Assembly: GCF_000312525.1 (NCBI RefSeq)
Contig: NZ_HE997451.1
Location: 266,898 to 330,897, forward strand
From: Bartonella florencae
GTDB lineage: Bacteria; Pseudomonadota; Alphaproteobacteria; Rhizobiales; Rhizobiaceae
Reading direction: 5' to 3'
Length of the DNA stretch: 64,000 bases
The notes under the pieces were generated by a model. It did no database searches. It saw only the letters and a list, made by a program, of their open reading frames with translations, and was not told the DNA's origin. This document shows, in pieces, positions 47,519 to 59,609 of the stretch (within the stretch, counting starts at the first letter, position 1; each line of letters opens with the position of its first letter). The translations under genes were made by a program, and so were the position numbers.

Positions 47519-48775
47519 ATGTCATATTCAGTCGACGAACAAGCACATAGTGATACGATAAGAAAAAAAATTGGCTATAAAGAATTTGTTTTTCTCATTG
47601 GTGCGCTTATGGCCGTCAATTCTATAGCTGTTGACATTATGCTTCCAGCCATGCCTGATATTTTGAATAGCTTACATGTTATCAACGAAAATGATCAGCA
47701 TTATATCATTTCTGGTTATCTTTTGAGTTATGGCATCACACAGATATTTTTTGGTCCAATAAGTGATCGTTATGGACGCCGTAACCTTATTCTCATTGGT
47801 CTTGCATTTTATTCATTTGCTGCAATTGGTTGTGCTTTTGTTTCCAATTTTTCTCTATTACTCGTCTTACGTATTTTACAAGGCATAGGAGGTGCCGCTA
47901 TGCGTGTCCTCACAGTTTCCATTGTACGGGATCTTTATAGCGGTCGAAAAATGGCAGAAGTTATGTCTATTGTCATGATGATTTTTCTTATTGCACCAAT
48001 GATTGGTCCAGCAACCGGACAGTTCATTTTATTATTTGGGAACTGGCAAGTTATTTTTATCTTCATGGCAATAATTGGTTTCGGGCTGATGGTTTGGATT
48101 CAACTGCGTTTACCTGAAACGCTTTATGAACAACGCTCTCTTTCCTTCTCTTCAATCAAACACAACCTCTGGATTGTGATAACCAATCGCACAACACTCT
48201 GCTACACACTAGCAACTTCTATTATTTTAGGTTGTATTTTTACCGCCGTAAATACATCACAGCAAACATATGAAGGAATTTATAACCTAGGACTCTGGTT
48301 TCCCGTTGCCTTTGCTATTGGTGCTGCTTTTCAGGCTCTCTCATCATTTTTTAATTCTCAACTTGTTGGTCGCCTTGGCATGCGACGCATCGCACATACA
48401 ATGCTTTTGCTCTTTTGCGCCACTTCATGTATCTGGTTTATTAGCTCTCTCTTAACAAATGGCATTCTCCCCTTTCCTTTTTATATGCTGCTATTCTGTA
48501 TACTGATGTTTGCCTGCGGTGGCATTATGGCGAATTTCAATACACTTGCTCTTGAGCCCGTAGGCGAAATTGCTGGAACAGCTTCTTCTGTATCCGGTTT
48601 TCTTCAGACATCTATCGCAACAAGTCTTGGCTTCTTTATTGCACAACAATTTAACGAAACCACAACACCCAATTCAGCAGCATTTTTCTTTCTTAGCCTC
48701 ATTGCTATACTTCTTGTCTTATGGGCTGAACACGGGCATCTTTTTAGGCAATATCATCACAATCCTAACAAATAA
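47519..48775 (+). CDS. Bcr/CflA-type MFS drug exporter
   Basis: A 418-residue inner-membrane protein with about 12 helices, major facilitator superfamily, Bcr/CflA (DHA1) drug:H+ antiporter type. Marks are AVDIMLPAMPDI in helix 1, motif A GPISDRYGRRNLILIG, RILQGIGGAAMRVLTVSIVRD around helix 4-5, and a C-terminal GTASSVSGFLQTSIA. Substrate not predictable. It converges with parC, 45 bases apart. Confidence 0.9.
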   Translation: MSYSVDEQAHSDTIRKKIGYKEFVFLIGALMAVNSIAVDIMLPAMPDILNSLHVINENDQHYIISGYLLSYGITQIFFGPISDRYGRRNLILIGLAFYSFAAIGCAFVSNFSLLLVLRILQGIGGAAMRVLTVSIVRDLYSGRKMAEVMSIVMMIFLIAPMIGPATGQFILLFGNWQVIFIFMAIIGFGLMVWIQLRLPETLYEQRSLSFSSIKHNLWIVITNRTTLCYTLATSIILGCIFTAVNTSQQTYEGIYNLGLWFPVAFAIGAAFQALSSFFNSQLVGRLGMRRIAHTMLLLFCATSCIWFISSLLTNGILPFPFYMLLFCILMFACGGIMANFNTLALEPVGEIAGTASSVSGFLQTSIATSLGFFIAQQFNETTTPNSAAFFFLSLIAILLVLWAEHGHLFRQYHHNPNK

Positions 48776-48820
48776 ACAAAGCCACAAGGCGCTCTCTTTA
48801 GTGCTTTATAATTTAGAAAT

Positions 48821-51070
48821 TCAATTGGTAAATTTTCCGGATTTTGGAAATCCTTTTGGTAGCAAACGGCCTATACCGGCACGCGTTCCCATCCACTCAA
48901 TAAGATCATCGGCTTGACGATTAAAGCAACGCTCAGCTGTATCTTGCCAACTTAAACCTTCTGATAAATAAAAGGTTTTAGCATCAACAATACCACCTTC
49001 TTTATAACGTTGTAGACGAACACCTTTCCCGCGATTCATTTCCGGTATTTGCTCAATGGCAAAAATAAGCATTTTACGATTTTCACCAACCACAGCAATA
49101 TGATCACCTTTTACTGGAATACAAAGCTTTATTTTATCAGGGGACTTCATATTCATAACCTGCTTGCCTTTTCGTGTATTAGCAATAACCTCAGTTGCAG
49201 GTACAATAAAGCCATTTCCATGATATGAAATCAAAAGCAATTTTTCCTGTGCTTTATAGACAAAAGCTGTCAGAACATCATGCTCATCATCCATATCGAC
49301 TAAAAGACGAATGGGTTCACCATGCCCTCGTCCTCCAGGTAAACTATTTGCAGCAATAGCAAAAAATTTTCCCCCCGTAGTTATCACAACGATCTTATCG
49401 GTCGTGAACGCCGAAAATGCTAATTTTAAACTGTCTCCTTCTTTAAAAGAAAGCCCACTATAATCACTCAAATGCCCCTTCAAAGCCCGCATCCAGCCTT
49501 TTTCAGAAATAACAATCGTAACCGGTTCTTTTTCGATCATTGCTTGGTGGATATCATCAATATCATGCTTTGGAGCTTCCTCAAATGTTGTACGCCTTTT
49601 GCCCAAAAGAGTATCAGGAGAAAAAGTTTTACGAACTTTTATGATTTCCTCTGAAATTACTTTCCATTGCTTTGTACGAGAAGCTAACAAATTCTTTAGC
49701 TTTTCTCTTTCAGCTTTTAAGCTTTCAAATTCCTTACGAATTTCAAGTTCCTCAAGCTTACGTAAAGAACGCAAACGCATATTAAGAATAGCCTCAGCTT
49801 GATTTTCTGTTAATTGAAAACGATCAATAAGCTTCCTTTTCGGTTCATCTTCTTCACGGATAATTTGGATCACCTCATCAAGATTTAAATATGCAATAAG
49901 ATATCCGTGAAGAATTTCTAATCGACAATCAATTTGATCAAGTCTATAATGAGAGCGACGGATAAGTACTTCTTGACGATGTTCAAGCCATTGCTGCAAA
50001 CTTTCACGCAGAGAGAGGACATTGGGTATTTTTCCCAAAGACAAAACATTGAGATTAAGAGAAAATCTTACTTCAAAATCAGTCAATTTAAAAAGAGACT
50101 CCATAAGGAGTTTGGGATCAACGGTACGATTTTTAGGAATAAGCACAATGCGGATATCTTCGGCTGACTCATCTTGGATATCCTCAAGCATTGGCAAGCG
50201 CCTTGCAAGCAATAATTCTGCTGTTTTTTCAATAAGGCGTGACTTTTGAACCTGATAGGGTATCTCAGTCACAACAATCACATAGGAACCACGGCTACCA
50301 GATTCTTGATGCCAACGTGAACGCAAGCGAAAGAATCCACGCCCAACACGATAGGATTCCTCAATACTTTTTTTAGGCTCAACTAAAATGCCCCCTGTCG
50401 GAAAATCAGGGCCAAGCACGAATTGATTTAATTCCTCATCATTTACATCGGGATGCGCAATCAAATGGAGCGCTGCATCACAAAGCTCAGCAACATTATG
50501 AGGTGGAATAGATGTTGCCATACCAACCGCAATGCCTGATGAACCATTTGCTAAAAGATTAGGAAAAGCTCCTGGTAAAACAACTGGCTCTTCATCTTCT
50601 TCGTTATAGGTTAAACGAAAATCAATAGCATTCTCATTAATCCCTTCAAGCAATAAAGCAGCCACTTCAGTCATACGTGCTTCTGTATAGCGCATAGCAG
50701 CAGCATTATCACCATCAATATTACCAAAATTGCCTTGTCCATCAACCAATGGATAACGAACAGCAAAACTCTGAGCCAAGCGCACGAGCGCATCATAAAT
50801 AGAGGCATCACCATGCGGATGAAATTTCCCCATCACATCACCAACAATCCGTGCGCATTTTGCATAAGATTGCCCTGGATGGAGTTTGAGTAAACGCATG
50901 GCATGGATAATACGCCGATGCACAGGCTTCAAACCATCACGGACATCAGGTAACGCACGATGCGTAATAGTAGAAAGCGCATAAGCCAAATAACGTTCTT
51001 GTAAAGCAGAACGTAATTCTATTTGTTGAATATGTTCTTTATTAAAAGGTAAATTCATTTTATCAGACAT
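48821..51070 (-). CDS. parC: DNA topoisomerase IV subunit A
   Basis: A 749-residue type II topoisomerase subunit that separates linked daughter chromosomes. The active-site Tyr is in [15 protein letters not shown] (about residue 118-120). The quinolone-resistance region reads [22 protein letters not shown]-terminal beta-pinwheel begins after about 490, with strand repeats such as [15 protein letters not shown]. The short C-terminal domain and lack of a GyrA box mark it as ParC instead of GyrA. parE is not in the window. Confidence 0.94.
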   Translation of the reverse strand: MSDKMNLPFNKEHIQQIELRSALQERYLAYALSTITHRALPDVRDGLKPVHRRIIHAMRLLKLHPGQSYAKCARIVGDVMGKFHPHGDASIYDALVRLAQSFAVRYPLVDGQGNFGNIDGDNAAAMRYTEARMTEVAALLLEGINENAIDFRLTYNEEDEEPVVLPGAFPNLLANGSSGIAVGMATSIPPHNVAELCDAALHLIAHPDVNDEELNQFVLGPDFPTGGILVEPKKSIEESYRVGRGFFRLRSRWHQESGSRGSYVIVVTEIPYQVQKSRLIEKTAELLLARRLPMLEDIQDESAEDIRIVLIPKNRTVDPKLLMESLFKLTDFEVRFSLNLNVLSLGKIPNVLSLRESLQQWLEHRQEVLIRRSHYRLDQIDCRLEILHGYLIAYLNLDEVIQIIREEDEPKRKLIDRFQLTENQAEAILNMRLRSLRKLEELEIRKEFESLKAEREKLKNLLASRTKQWKVISEEIIKVRKTFSPDTLLGKRRTTFEEAPKHDIDDIHQAMIEKEPVTIVISEKGWMRALKGHLSDYSGLSFKEGDSLKLAFSAFTTDKIVVITTGGKFFAIAANSLPGGRGHGEPIRLLVDMDDEHDVLTAFVYKAQEKLLLISYHGNGFIVPATEVIANTRKGKQVMNMKSPDKIKLCIPVKGDHIAVVGENRKMLIFAIEQIPEMNRGKGVRLQRYKEGGIVDAKTFYLSEGLSWQDTAERCFNRQADDLIEWMGTRAGIGRLLPKGFPKSGKFTN

Positions 51071-51827
51071 AGTACAAGGACAAAAATTCCCAAAGTAATG
51101 AGCAATTATTTCATAAGATTTCTTCAGTGTAATCTTTTATGAAAAGACTATTGTTATTTAAAATAGACTATATAAAAATAACCAGTATGATTAAAACATG
51201 AACAGAAAATTATAGCAATTTGAAAAATTTATAGACGCACTCTAAACTTCAACATCCTATTGAGAAATAGTGAATTCTAAACATTTTTCTGAAAATCAAA
51301 CAATAAATAAGCTCTCTAATCTTATAGAACTTTAATAGTTTTAATTCTTTCCTAGCCTAAAGAATAAAAACTTCTATCTGTGCTAATCTGACAACACTCC
51401 GACACCTCTTAAGCAAATTCCACTTGAGTTAACCACTTTATGGGTAACATAATATAAGATTTTTACAAGCAAGCCCGATCTTGAATATCCACTCCTATAT
51501 CTAACAAAATAGCACATATATAAAATTATATGCCTATCACCCTTCTAAACAGCACTTTTTTACAGCATAATAATAGAATAAAAATAATTTTCATTTTATA
51601 TGACGAACCTTATCGAGCTTACCAGAACTCTGAATAATGCAAATTTAACAACCTGCATTATTCTTTACAAATTCAAGTGCTCTTTTTTATAAGGTTAAAT
51701 AATGCAAATGAAGCATAATAATAATACAACTAAGCTTTTATAACAAAATATACAGGAATGAATATCATTAAAAACACAAAAACTTCATTGTAGACAGGAA
51801 GATAGCAATAATCCAAAATCACCTTTA
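51071..51827. other. Long gene-free region between parC and aspS
   Basis: About 760 AT-rich bases with no credible gene. It contains a perfect inverted repeat at 51632-51663 (listed separately) and a second copy of AATAATGCAAAT at 51698-51709. It may hold decayed coding sequence or an unannotated RNA. Confidence 0.45.
51632..51663. repeat. Perfect inverted repeat, 10-bp arms
   Basis: GAATAATGCA (51632-51641) and TGCATTATTC (51654-51663) are perfect complements around a 12-base loop. The arm string AATAATGCAAAT recurs 65 bases on (51698-51709). No long T-run follows, so it is not a clear terminator. Its geometry equals that of the repeat at 24601-24632. Confidence 0.6.
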
Positions 51828-53618
51828 TCAACTATTTTTGGCAGTAGGAGCAATTCGTATTCCTAAATCACACAATTGCGCAGAAGAAACATCAGAGGGA
51901 GCACTCATCAAAAGATCAAGCGCTTGCTGATTCATAGGAAATAAAGCGACCTCACGTAAATTCTTGACACCTTGCAAAAGCATAATAATGCGATCAACAC
52001 CAGCCGCCATACCACCATGTGGTGGAGCGCCATAATGAAATGCACGATAAAGAGCACCAAAACGATTTTCGACCACCTCTTTAGAAATACCAGCAAGATT
52101 AAAAACCTTAAGCATCATTTCTGGTGAATGATTGCGAATTCCACCTGATGCAATCTCATAACCATTACAAACAAGATCATACTGAAATGCTTTAAGAGTA
52201 AGAGGATCTTGACATTCAAGAGCATTTTCTCCTCCCTGTGGCATCGAAAAAGGGTTATGGGCAAAATCAAGCTTTTTTTCATCTTCATTCCATTCAAAAA
52301 ATGGAAAATCAACAATCCATGCTAAAGAGAAACACTCGCGATCAATAAGATCTAGCTCTTCTCCCACACGTGTACGGGCCGCTCCCGCAAAAGACGCAAA
52401 TTTCTTTGGATCTCCTGCCACAAAAAAGCAAGCATCACCATTTTCAAGTCCAAGCTGTGTACGGATTGCCTCAGCTCTTTGCTCACCAATATTTTTGGCA
52501 ATAGGTCCAGCCCCTTCAAACTTTCCTTGTTCTTCGCGCCAGAAAATATAACCAAGCCCTGGTTGCCCTTCTTCCTGTGCCCATCCATTCATACGATCAC
52601 AAAAAGCACGGCTCCCACCTGTTTTAGCTGGAATAGCCCATACTCGTGCATTTTCATCATTTGCTAAAATATGAGCAAAAACTTTAAAACCAGAATCACA
52701 AAAATGCTGTGAAACATCTTCCATAATGATTGGATTACGTAAATCAGGCTTATCCGAACCATATTTGCGCATTGCTTCATCATAAGAAATACGAGGAAAG
52801 TTTTGTGTTACAGGTTTTCCATTTGCAAACTCTTCAAAAAGAGAGCGCATAATAGGCTCCATTGTTACAAAAACATCCTCCTGTTCAACAAAACTCATTT
52901 CAAGATCTAATTGATAAAATTCCCCTGGAAGACGATCTGCACGCGGATCTTCATCTCTAAAACAGGAAGCAATTTGAAAATAACGATCAAAACCCGACAT
53001 CATCAACAACTGTTTGTATTGCTGAGGCGCTTGCGGCAACGCATAAAATTTTCCCTGATGAATACGACTTGGAACCAGAAAATCGCGTGCCCCTTCTGGT
53101 GATGAAGCTGTCAAAAGTGGTGTGGTAAATTCTGTAAAACCATTCTCTTGCATAGAGCGTCTGATAGCAGCAATAATTTCGGTACGACGCATGATATTTT
53201 TGTGCATAGTTTCACGACGTAAATCAAGAAAACGATACTTTAAGCGAATATCTTCTGGATAGTCAGGCTCACCAAAAATGGGTAAAGGAAGCTCATCAGA
53301 CTTTGAAAGAACTTCCACCTCTTTCGCAAAAATCTCAATTTCGCCAGTTGGAAGAGATGTATTAATGACTTCATCAGAACGTGCACACACTTCCCCATCT
53401 ACACGAATAACCCATTCAGAACGCACTTTTTCGATAACTTTAAAAGCTGGTGAAAGAGGATCCGCAACAATTTGTGTGATCCCAAAATGATCACGCAAAT
53501 CTACAAAAAGGATTCCGCCATGATCACGAACACGATGAACCCATCCCGAAAGACGAACCTTTGTTCCTACATCACATTTACGAAGAGCAGCGCAATTATG
53601 ACTGCGATAACGATGCAT
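51828..53618 (-). CDS. aspS: Aspartyl-tRNA synthetase
   Basis: A 596-residue class II synthetase of the bacterial type with an insertion domain. The N-terminal OB-fold anticodon domain is in [20 protein letters not shown]; motif 2 is [20 protein letters not shown]; motif 3 is [15 protein letters not shown]. In many alphaproteobacteria the enzyme charges both tRNA-Asp and tRNA-Asn; that depends on gatCAB, not visible here. Divergent from rnd. Confidence 0.97.
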   Translation of the reverse strand: MHRYRSHNCAALRKCDVGTKVRLSGWVHRVRDHGGILFVDLRDHFGITQIVADPLSPAFKVIEKVRSEWVIRVDGEVCARSDEVINTSLPTGEIEIFAKEVEVLSKSDELPLPIFGEPDYPEDIRLKYRFLDLRRETMHKNIMRRTEIIAAIRRSMQENGFTEFTTPLLTASSPEGARDFLVPSRIHQGKFYALPQAPQQYKQLLMMSGFDRYFQIASCFRDEDPRADRLPGEFYQLDLEMSFVEQEDVFVTMEPIMRSLFEEFANGKPVTQNFPRISYDEAMRKYGSDKPDLRNPIIMEDVSQHFCDSGFKVFAHILANDENARVWAIPAKTGGSRAFCDRMNGWAQEEGQPGLGYIFWREEQGKFEGAGPIAKNIGEQRAEAIRTQLGLENGDACFFVAGDPKKFASFAGAARTRVGEELDLIDRECFSLAWIVDFPFFEWNEDEKKLDFAHNPFSMPQGGENALECQDPLTLKAFQYDLVCNGYEIASGGIRNHSPEMMLKVFNLAGISKEVVENRFGALYRAFHYGAPPHGGMAAGVDRIIMLLQGVKNLREVALFPMNQQALDLLMSAPSDVSSAQLCDLGIRIAPTAKNS

Positions 53619-53757
53619 AGTTTTTGCCTTTAATTATAATATTTTCCACATGCGCTACAAACGCTTTTTAATAACCATTTGTCAAGATATAAGGATAAAG
53701 ACTCAAAAAAAAGTCAAGAAAAGACAAATTTAATTTATCTCGCTATAATTAAGGATC

Positions 53758-54912
53758 ATGATGAATCTTATTACAAAAACAACAGACCTTGAAACCGCAC
53801 TTGCCATTCTGCGTACCTCAGATTTTGTAACAGTCGATACTGAATTTATGCGCGAGACAACTTTTTGGCCACAGCTGTGTTTAATTCAGCTTGCATCACC
53901 AAGCACTACAGCTCTCATTGATCCAATGTCACAAGATATTGATTTACAGCCATTTTTTGATCTCATGCTCGATGAAAAAATTGTCAAAGTTTTTCATGCT
54001 GCACGCCAAGACATCGAAACAATTTATCATCTTGGAGGAATCATTCCCTCCCCTCTCTTTGACACACAAGTAGCAGGATCAATTTGTGGATTTGGTGATT
54101 CTATCTCCTATGATCAAATTGTACAACGTTGCACAGGTCATCAACTTGATAAATCATCTCGTTTTACAGACTGGAGCTGCCGCCCTCTTTCCGAAAAACA
54201 ACTACTCTATGCACTCGCTGATGTAACCTATCTAAGAGAAGTTTACCTCTTATTAAAAAAACAGTTAGAAAAAAACAAACGCGCTCACTGGATGGATGAT
54301 GAAATAGCAATCCTTTTATCTCCTAAAACCTATGATATGCCAGAAGATGAGGCATGGAAAAAAGTAAAAGGCAAAGTAAAAAAACAGCGTGAACTTGCCG
54401 TATTACAAAAAATAGCTGCTTGGCGTGAACGTAAAGCACGAAAATATAATATTCCGCGTCGTCATATTTTGAAAGATGAGTGCCTCATCGAAATTGCAAC
54501 CCAACAACCAAAAGATGAATCTTCTCTAAAACGTTTGCGCAGTCTGAATAAAAACTGGAATAAACTCTCAATAGCACAGACATTAATTGAAGCTATCCAC
54601 GAGGGCTTAGAGGTTGATCTTGCTACCTTACCCCCCCTTCCTAAACATAATCCCCTAAATGAAACATCACCTGCTGTTATTGACCTTCTCAAAGTATTAT
54701 TAAAACTCGTTGCAAATGAAAATGGCATTGCACCCAAAATTATTGCAACTGCCAATGACTTAGAAAAAATAGCCAATGGATGTATAAAGAAAAATATTCC
54801 CGCGATGAATGGTTGGCGCTATGAAATATTTGGTCGAAGAGCCGAACAAATGCTAGAGGGACAAATAGGACTTTATTTTAACAATGGAAGAATAAGCACA
54901 AAGCAGCTCTAA
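53758..54912 (+). CDS. rnd: Ribonuclease D
   Basis: A 384-residue 3'-5' exoribonuclease for tRNA 3' maturation. DEDD residues are visible: D-x-E in FVTVDTEFMRETTFWPQLCL, Asp in VFHAARQDIETIYHLGG, and Y-x3-D in LYALADVTYLREVY. An HRDC domain follows at about 205-285 (LAVLQKIAAWRERKARKYN). Divergent from aspS across about 140 bases. Confidence 0.95.
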   Translation: MMNLITKTTDLETALAILRTSDFVTVDTEFMRETTFWPQLCLIQLASPSTTALIDPMSQDIDLQPFFDLMLDEKIVKVFHAARQDIETIYHLGGIIPSPLFDTQVAGSICGFGDSISYDQIVQRCTGHQLDKSSRFTDWSCRPLSEKQLLYALADVTYLREVYLLLKKQLEKNKRAHWMDDEIAILLSPKTYDMPEDEAWKKVKGKVKKQRELAVLQKIAAWRERKARKYNIPRRHILKDECLIEIATQQPKDESSLKRLRSLNKNWNKLSIAQTLIEAIHEGLEVDLATLPPLPKHNPLNETSPAVIDLLKVLLKLVANENGIAPKIIATANDLEKIANGCIKKNIPAMNGWRYEIFGRRAEQMLEGQIGLYFNNGRISTKQL

Positions 54913-55343
54913 TTTACAAAAAGCTTTTAAATATTTGTATTCTAAAAAAATTTGCTAGGTTATCCATATTTCTGCATTTACTTAGAATGTGTTTTATTGT
55001 CACTACAAACATGATACAGAAAACATATCACCATTTCGAAACTTAAATTTGATCAATAATTGTTTTAAAATGGCAATAAGACTTTGATAACCTCTGTCAA
55101 ATGAGTTCGTATATCAAGAGAAATCTAACAATAAAAAACTTAATATATACAAAGAAAAATTATCTATAACATTGGCTGAAAGAAGAAATTAGCCTGAAAA
55201 CAAAGTCTAAAGGTAGAATTATCTTACATGTCGTGAGACATGCTTTATCAAAGCGCAACTTCACAACTAAAACATAAATTTGCACAACAACACAAATACA
55301 CAGCAATAGAGTGATGAACTTTTATAATTTAATAGAAAAAGAA
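54913..55343. other. Gene-free region between rnd and ppx
   Basis: About 430 bases between convergent genes. It contains CATGTC-GTGA-GACATG at 55227-55242, a 6-bp stem capped by a GNRA-type tetraloop, without a T-run. Nothing else recognised. Confidence 0.45.
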
Positions 55344-56855
55344 TCAAAAAACTTCAAAAGAGAGAGGCTGTTTTATTATTTTTGATAATTTCTTTAACCT
55401 ATTGAGAGGACGCTCTCCTAATAAATCAGCATAACGCCTTGGAATATACAAGACAACATGATCTATTTTTCTATGCCATGATAGATGGGGTAAAATGCCC
55501 GCAGTAGAAGCACTAAAAAGATAAGCAATCCGCATAGTTTCCCCCAGAATGCTTGCTTTCTTAATGATATTTTCAGTTGTGAGTTGAAAAATAGGAAGGG
55601 ATTCTTCATCAATTAATAAACCTGTATTGCGAAAAAAAACAGCAAGCGCAGCATAAGCACGTCCCTCATGGGAAATTCCCGGATATGATCCTAATGCTAT
55701 CCGATTAGCTGCCTCATTACCCCTATAATCTGGATGTATGCGCCAACCAATATCTGCAAGAAGACAAGCGGCCTTGCGATAACGGCATTCATTTTCAGTC
55801 TCTGAAATTCCAAAAGCATTAAAAGCACTTGTTGTAAAATCAATGAGTTCTTCTGCCTGCTTTGGTGAGCGTGCCCGTAAAATAGCCATTTCCGTACATG
55901 CCGCAATGAGAGGATCTGAAACACGAATTTCTTTGGGCAATCGTGAATAAAGAAAGCCTTCACGAACCCCCGCACCAGAAAAGACTATTTTTTCAAATCC
56001 CATACACTGAATAAGTTCAATAAGAATGATAGCTCCATAAGACAAAAGCTGACGGCGATTTTTTGAAATAGCTGTGATTCCTTCCATATTATCAATACTG
56101 CCACGCACTACAAAACGCAAAAAATCTTCCATTTCAACTGCATCAACTTCATAGCCATGCATAACAGGTAGCCGATAATGTTTGGTAGCCATATGGAGTT
56201 TTGCCAAATTACGCCAAGTTCCTCCTACTGCATAAAAGCAACGTGCACTACCCTTACGAACAGCAGCAGATTTATCAAACTGCTCATGGGCAATTTTTGC
56301 GGCAACAGCAATATCATTATTGGACATATACTGTAGGCGTAAACCACCCAATGGGAGAGTGACTCCCTCACCTACCTCAAAACCATCAATATCAATAAGT
56401 TCCAGACTTCCACCACCAAGGTCTCCAGAAATACCCTTTGGTTTGTAAAAAGTAGAAATAACCCCATATGCTGAATAAACAGCTTCTTCACTTCCTGAAA
56501 GAAGATATATTTTATTTTGCAAGACACTTTCAGCATTTTGAATAAATACTGATCCGTTTTTCGCTTCTCGCGCCGCTGCTGTTGCAAGAGTATAAACCTG
56601 ATCTGCTCCAATTTGTTGACAAAGCGCACGAAATCGTTTCAATGTTTGCAGCACCATATTCATTGATTTTTCTTCTAAAAAACCAGTTTTTGCCACACCT
56701 TGTCCCAGACCACAGAGAACTTTTTCATTAAACAAAACGGCTGGAGAACGAACGAGCCCTTCATAAATAACAAGCCGAACAGAATTTGAGCCAATATCAA
56801 TAACAGCGATAGGTTTACACCCTTTAATCCGTCCTTGAGCATTGATATATGTCAT
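55344..56855 (-). CDS. ppx: Exopolyphosphatase (Ppx/GppA family)
   Basis: A 503-residue phosphatase of the Ppx/GppA family that trims polyphosphate or hydrolyses pppGpp. Marks are AVIDIGSNSVRLVIYEG, the phosphate-binding ISGDLGGGSLELIDI and IVFSGAGVREGFL, followed by an HD-like helical C-terminal domain (from about 310). It follows ppk with a gap of six bases, so synthesis and breakdown enzymes are co-expressed. Start ATG overlaps no other gene. Intact. Confidence 0.93.
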   Translation of the reverse strand: MTYINAQGRIKGCKPIAVIDIGSNSVRLVIYEGLVRSPAVLFNEKVLCGLGQGVAKTGFLEEKSMNMVLQTLKRFRALCQQIGADQVYTLATAAAREAKNGSVFIQNAESVLQNKIYLLSGSEEAVYSAYGVISTFYKPKGISGDLGGGSLELIDIDGFEVGEGVTLPLGGLRLQYMSNNDIAVAAKIAHEQFDKSAAVRKGSARCFYAVGGTWRNLAKLHMATKHYRLPVMHGYEVDAVEMEDFLRFVVRGSIDNMEGITAISKNRRQLLSYGAIILIELIQCMGFEKIVFSGAGVREGFLYSRLPKEIRVSDPLIAACTEMAILRARSPKQAEELIDFTTSAFNAFGISETENECRYRKAACLLADIGWRIHPDYRGNEAANRIALGSYPGISHEGRAYAALAVFFRNTGLLIDEESLPIFQLTTENIIKKASILGETMRIAYLFSASTAGILPHLSWHRKIDHVVLYIPRRYADLLGERPLNRLKKLSKIIKQPLSFEVF

Positions 56856-56861
56856 TGAATT

Positions 56862-59042
56862 TCAGTCTTTATGCATTTCGGCTTGTTGCCGATGCAACGC
56901 TACCAAACGAGAAGCAGAAGAATCAAAAGACTTTTCCCACCCCGTAGAACCTGCATTGGCCATAAAATACTCCTGTGCATTAAACGGACTTTCACCTTCA
57001 CGCGGTGTTATACGTCTTGATTTTCCATTATTGAGTATAGCAAAACTTTGTTGATTATCAATAATGTTAGCCAACATAATTTGTAAAAGAATCTGCTTAC
57101 GAACTGTTTTATTAAAAATGGGAACCAATATTTCAATACGGTAATCCAAATTACGAGGCATCATATCAGCAGACCCTAAGTAAACAAGTGCATTTTCATT
57201 TGGCAAATCTTCCCCATTACCAAAACAAAAAATGCGACTATGTTCAAGAAAACGTCCTACAATTGACTTAGCACGAATATTATCCGAAATTCCTCGAATA
57301 CCAGGACGCAAACAACATATACCACGCACCACCAAATCAATCTGTACACCCGCTTGGCTAGCACGATACAAAGCATCAATAATTTCAGGATCTACCAATG
57401 CATTAACTTTTATCCAAATAGCAGCAGACCGCCCCTGCCGTGCATTGATAATTTCTCCTTCAATATGTTCTAAAATACGACTGCGTAATGTTAAGGGTGA
57501 AAAAGCAATTTTCATTGCTTCCTTTGGGCGCTCATATTGAGCAATGTAATTAAATAATAATGCAACATCATGAGCAATATCATCATCAGTAGTAAAGAAA
57601 GAAAGATCAGTATAAACCTTAGCATTAATAGGATGATAATTCCCCGTTCCAAGATGAACGTAAGGGCAAAGGCGCTCTCCCTCCCGCCTCATGATAAGGG
57701 ACATCTTAGCATGTGTTTTTAAGGTAACAAAACCAAAAATAACTTGCACACCTGCACACTCAAGATCACGTGCCCAACGAATATTTGCTTCTTCATCAAA
57801 ACGCGCTTTAAGCTCTACCAAAGCAATTACTGACTTTCCCTGTTCAGCAGCCCTAATCAAAGCACTAACAATGGGACTATCATTCGATGTCCGATAAAGC
57901 GTCTGTTTGATTTCCACAACATCAGGATCGTAAGCCGCTTGATATAAAAATTGCACAACAACATCAAAGGATTCATAAGGATGATGAAGTACCATATCAT
58001 TTTCACGAATAGCTGCAAAACAATCGCCCTTATGCGCACGAATACATTCAGGAAAACGAGAAATGTAAGGAATAAATTTTAGATCATCACGTGGAATAGA
58101 AACAATCTCTGATACCATATTAAGCGCCAAAGGCCCATCAAGAACGTTGATACAATTATTAGGAACAACAATGCCATTCGTTATAAATTGGCGTAAATCA
58201 TCTGGCATTTTTGCATCAAATTCAATTCGAATAACCTGACCGCGACGGCGCCTTTTAAGAGCAGTTTCAAAAGAATGAACAAGATCTTCAGCCTTCTCTT
58301 CTACTTCAATATCACTATCACGAATAACTCTAAATATACCAATTCCTTTAACTTCAAAACTGGGGAATATATAATTTATAAAAAGGCTAATAACATCTTC
58401 ACAGGCAATAAAACGAAAATTACTGTCCTCTTGAGGAAGAAGAATAAAACGTCTTAATGCCATTGGAAGTGGCAACAACACTATACTAGAGTGTTGATCA
58501 AAACGCTGCGACAATTGGAGAGCAAGTGAAAGCCCCAAATTAGGTATAAATGGAAAAGATTGCGTAGTATCAACAGATAAAGGTTTTAGAACGGGAAAAA
58601 TCTTATCAAGGAAATATTTTTCGAGCCATAATTTTTCAATTTCTAAAAGTCCTTCAGCACCAATGATTTCAATATTATTCTGTTTTAATTCGTGACGTAA
58701 AATACGCAATTCTTTTAATTGATGCGCCTGCAAACATGAAATCTCAGCTAACACAAAATCAAGCTGCTCCTGTGCTGTATGCCCATCTGCACTACACGCT
58801 GTAACCCCAGCACGAATTTGAGCTGCAAGTCCAGCAACACGAACCATAAAAAATTCATCAAGATTTGCTGCTGAAATAGAAAGAAATTGCAGGCGTTCTA
58901 ATAAAGGATGCCTTGGATTAGTAGCCTCGATTAATACACGCGTATTAAATTGTAACCATGAGAATTCTCTATTAACAAACCGCATCGGATTTTTCATTGT
59001 TATATCCAATAAAGAAATTTGATCTGCAACCCTCTGTTCCAT
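56862..59042 (-). CDS. ppk: Polyphosphate kinase 1
   Basis: A 726-residue enzyme polymerising phosphate from ATP. The N-terminal part has [17 protein letters not shown] and [15 protein letters not shown]. The catalytic core carries [20 protein letters not shown] and the phospho-accepting His in [15 protein letters not shown], then [20 protein letters not shown]. The ATG at 59042 gives 15 residues before [12 protein letters not shown]; the ATG at that Met is the alternative. Upstream gene of the ppk-ppx pair. Together with hfq, dksA and mazG it belongs to the stress-adaptation genes in this window. Confidence 0.96.
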   Translation of the reverse strand: MEQRVADQISLLDITMKNPMRFVNREFSWLQFNTRVLIEATNPRHPLLERLQFLSISAANLDEFFMVRVAGLAAQIRAGVTACSADGHTAQEQLDFVLAEISCLQAHQLKELRILRHELKQNNIEIIGAEGLLEIEKLWLEKYFLDKIFPVLKPLSVDTTQSFPFIPNLGLSLALQLSQRFDQHSSIVLLPLPMALRRFILLPQEDSNFRFIACEDVISLFINYIFPSFEVKGIGIFRVIRDSDIEVEEKAEDLVHSFETALKRRRRGQVIRIEFDAKMPDDLRQFITNGIVVPNNCINVLDGPLALNMVSEIVSIPRDDLKFIPYISRFPECIRAHKGDCFAAIRENDMVLHHPYESFDVVVQFLYQAAYDPDVVEIKQTLYRTSNDSPIVSALIRAAEQGKSVIALVELKARFDEEANIRWARDLECAGVQVIFGFVTLKTHAKMSLIMRREGERLCPYVHLGTGNYHPINAKVYTDLSFFTTDDDIAHDVALLFNYIAQYERPKEAMKIAFSPLTLRSRILEHIEGEIINARQGRSAAIWIKVNALVDPEIIDALYRASQAGVQIDLVVRGICCLRPGIRGISDNIRAKSIVGRFLEHSRIFCFGNGEDLPNENALVYLGSADMMPRNLDYRIEILVPIFNKTVRKQILLQIMLANIIDNQQSFAILNNGKSRRITPREGESPFNAQEYFMANAGSTGWEKSFDSSASRLVALHRQQAEMHKD

Positions 59043-59339
59043 ATACTTCAGTTAATCTTCCTTTATAATTTCTAAAAATCTTCTGGATAAATATCTCATA
59101 GAACACTTTACGATATATTACCGTTTAATAATTCACTTTTCTTATGTTATTTACATTAAACATTTGAAATTATTCCCCATGCACAAAGTACTCAAAAACA
59201 GAGAACGAGCCCATTAACATAAAGACAGTGTGTTTATCTTAAAAAGCACCTTGCATTATCATAAGCTTTATTACAAACTGACGTACGTAAAAAGCATAAG
59301 TCATATCTTATGAAGCAATTTTATCTGGAGCTTGACACT

Positions 59340-59588
59340 ATGGCTGATCATAACATCCCCCATTTCCAAAACGACCTTGGATATAAAACTATCGAGATCG
59401 GTGTAAAAGAATTTATGTGTGTGGGTGCTACACAGCCCTTTGATCACCCTCATATTTTTATTGACATGGGATCTGCCGATGAAAAAATTTGCCCTTATTG
59501 TTCAACACTTTATCGCTATGTTTCCTCCCTATCATACAATCAAACAAACCCAAAAGGATGTTTGTATCATCCAAACAATTCATTATAA
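59340..59588 (+). CDS. Zinc-finger protein of the zf-CHCC (NDUFS6-like) family
   Basis: An 82-residue protein related to the small zinc-binding complex I subunit NDUFS6. Marks are PHFQNDLGYKTIEIGVKEFM, CVGATQPFDHPHIF and KICPYCSTLYRY, giving the C-x-n-H-x-n-C-x2-C zinc site. The ATG at 59340 is chosen: GGAG at 59327-59330 is nine bases upstream and the family begins there; an upstream ATG at 59310 lacks such a site. It precedes the FAD monooxygenase by about 20 bases. Confidence 0.9.
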   Translation: MADHNIPHFQNDLGYKTIEIGVKEFMCVGATQPFDHPHIFIDMGSADEKICPYCSTLYRYVSSLSYNQTNPKGCLYHPNNSL

Positions 59589-59609
59589 GGCATTTTTTGC
59601 TTTTTCAAT

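Noticed and set aside
48776..48820. Imperfect AAAGCCAC/GTGCTTT stem between the MFS gene and parC
   Set aside because: It has a bulge, a long loop and no T-run, so it is too weak to call as a shared terminator.
57232..57540. 102-codon plus-strand frame opposite ppk
   Set aside because: Antisense shadow of a strongly conserved gene; no ribosome site.
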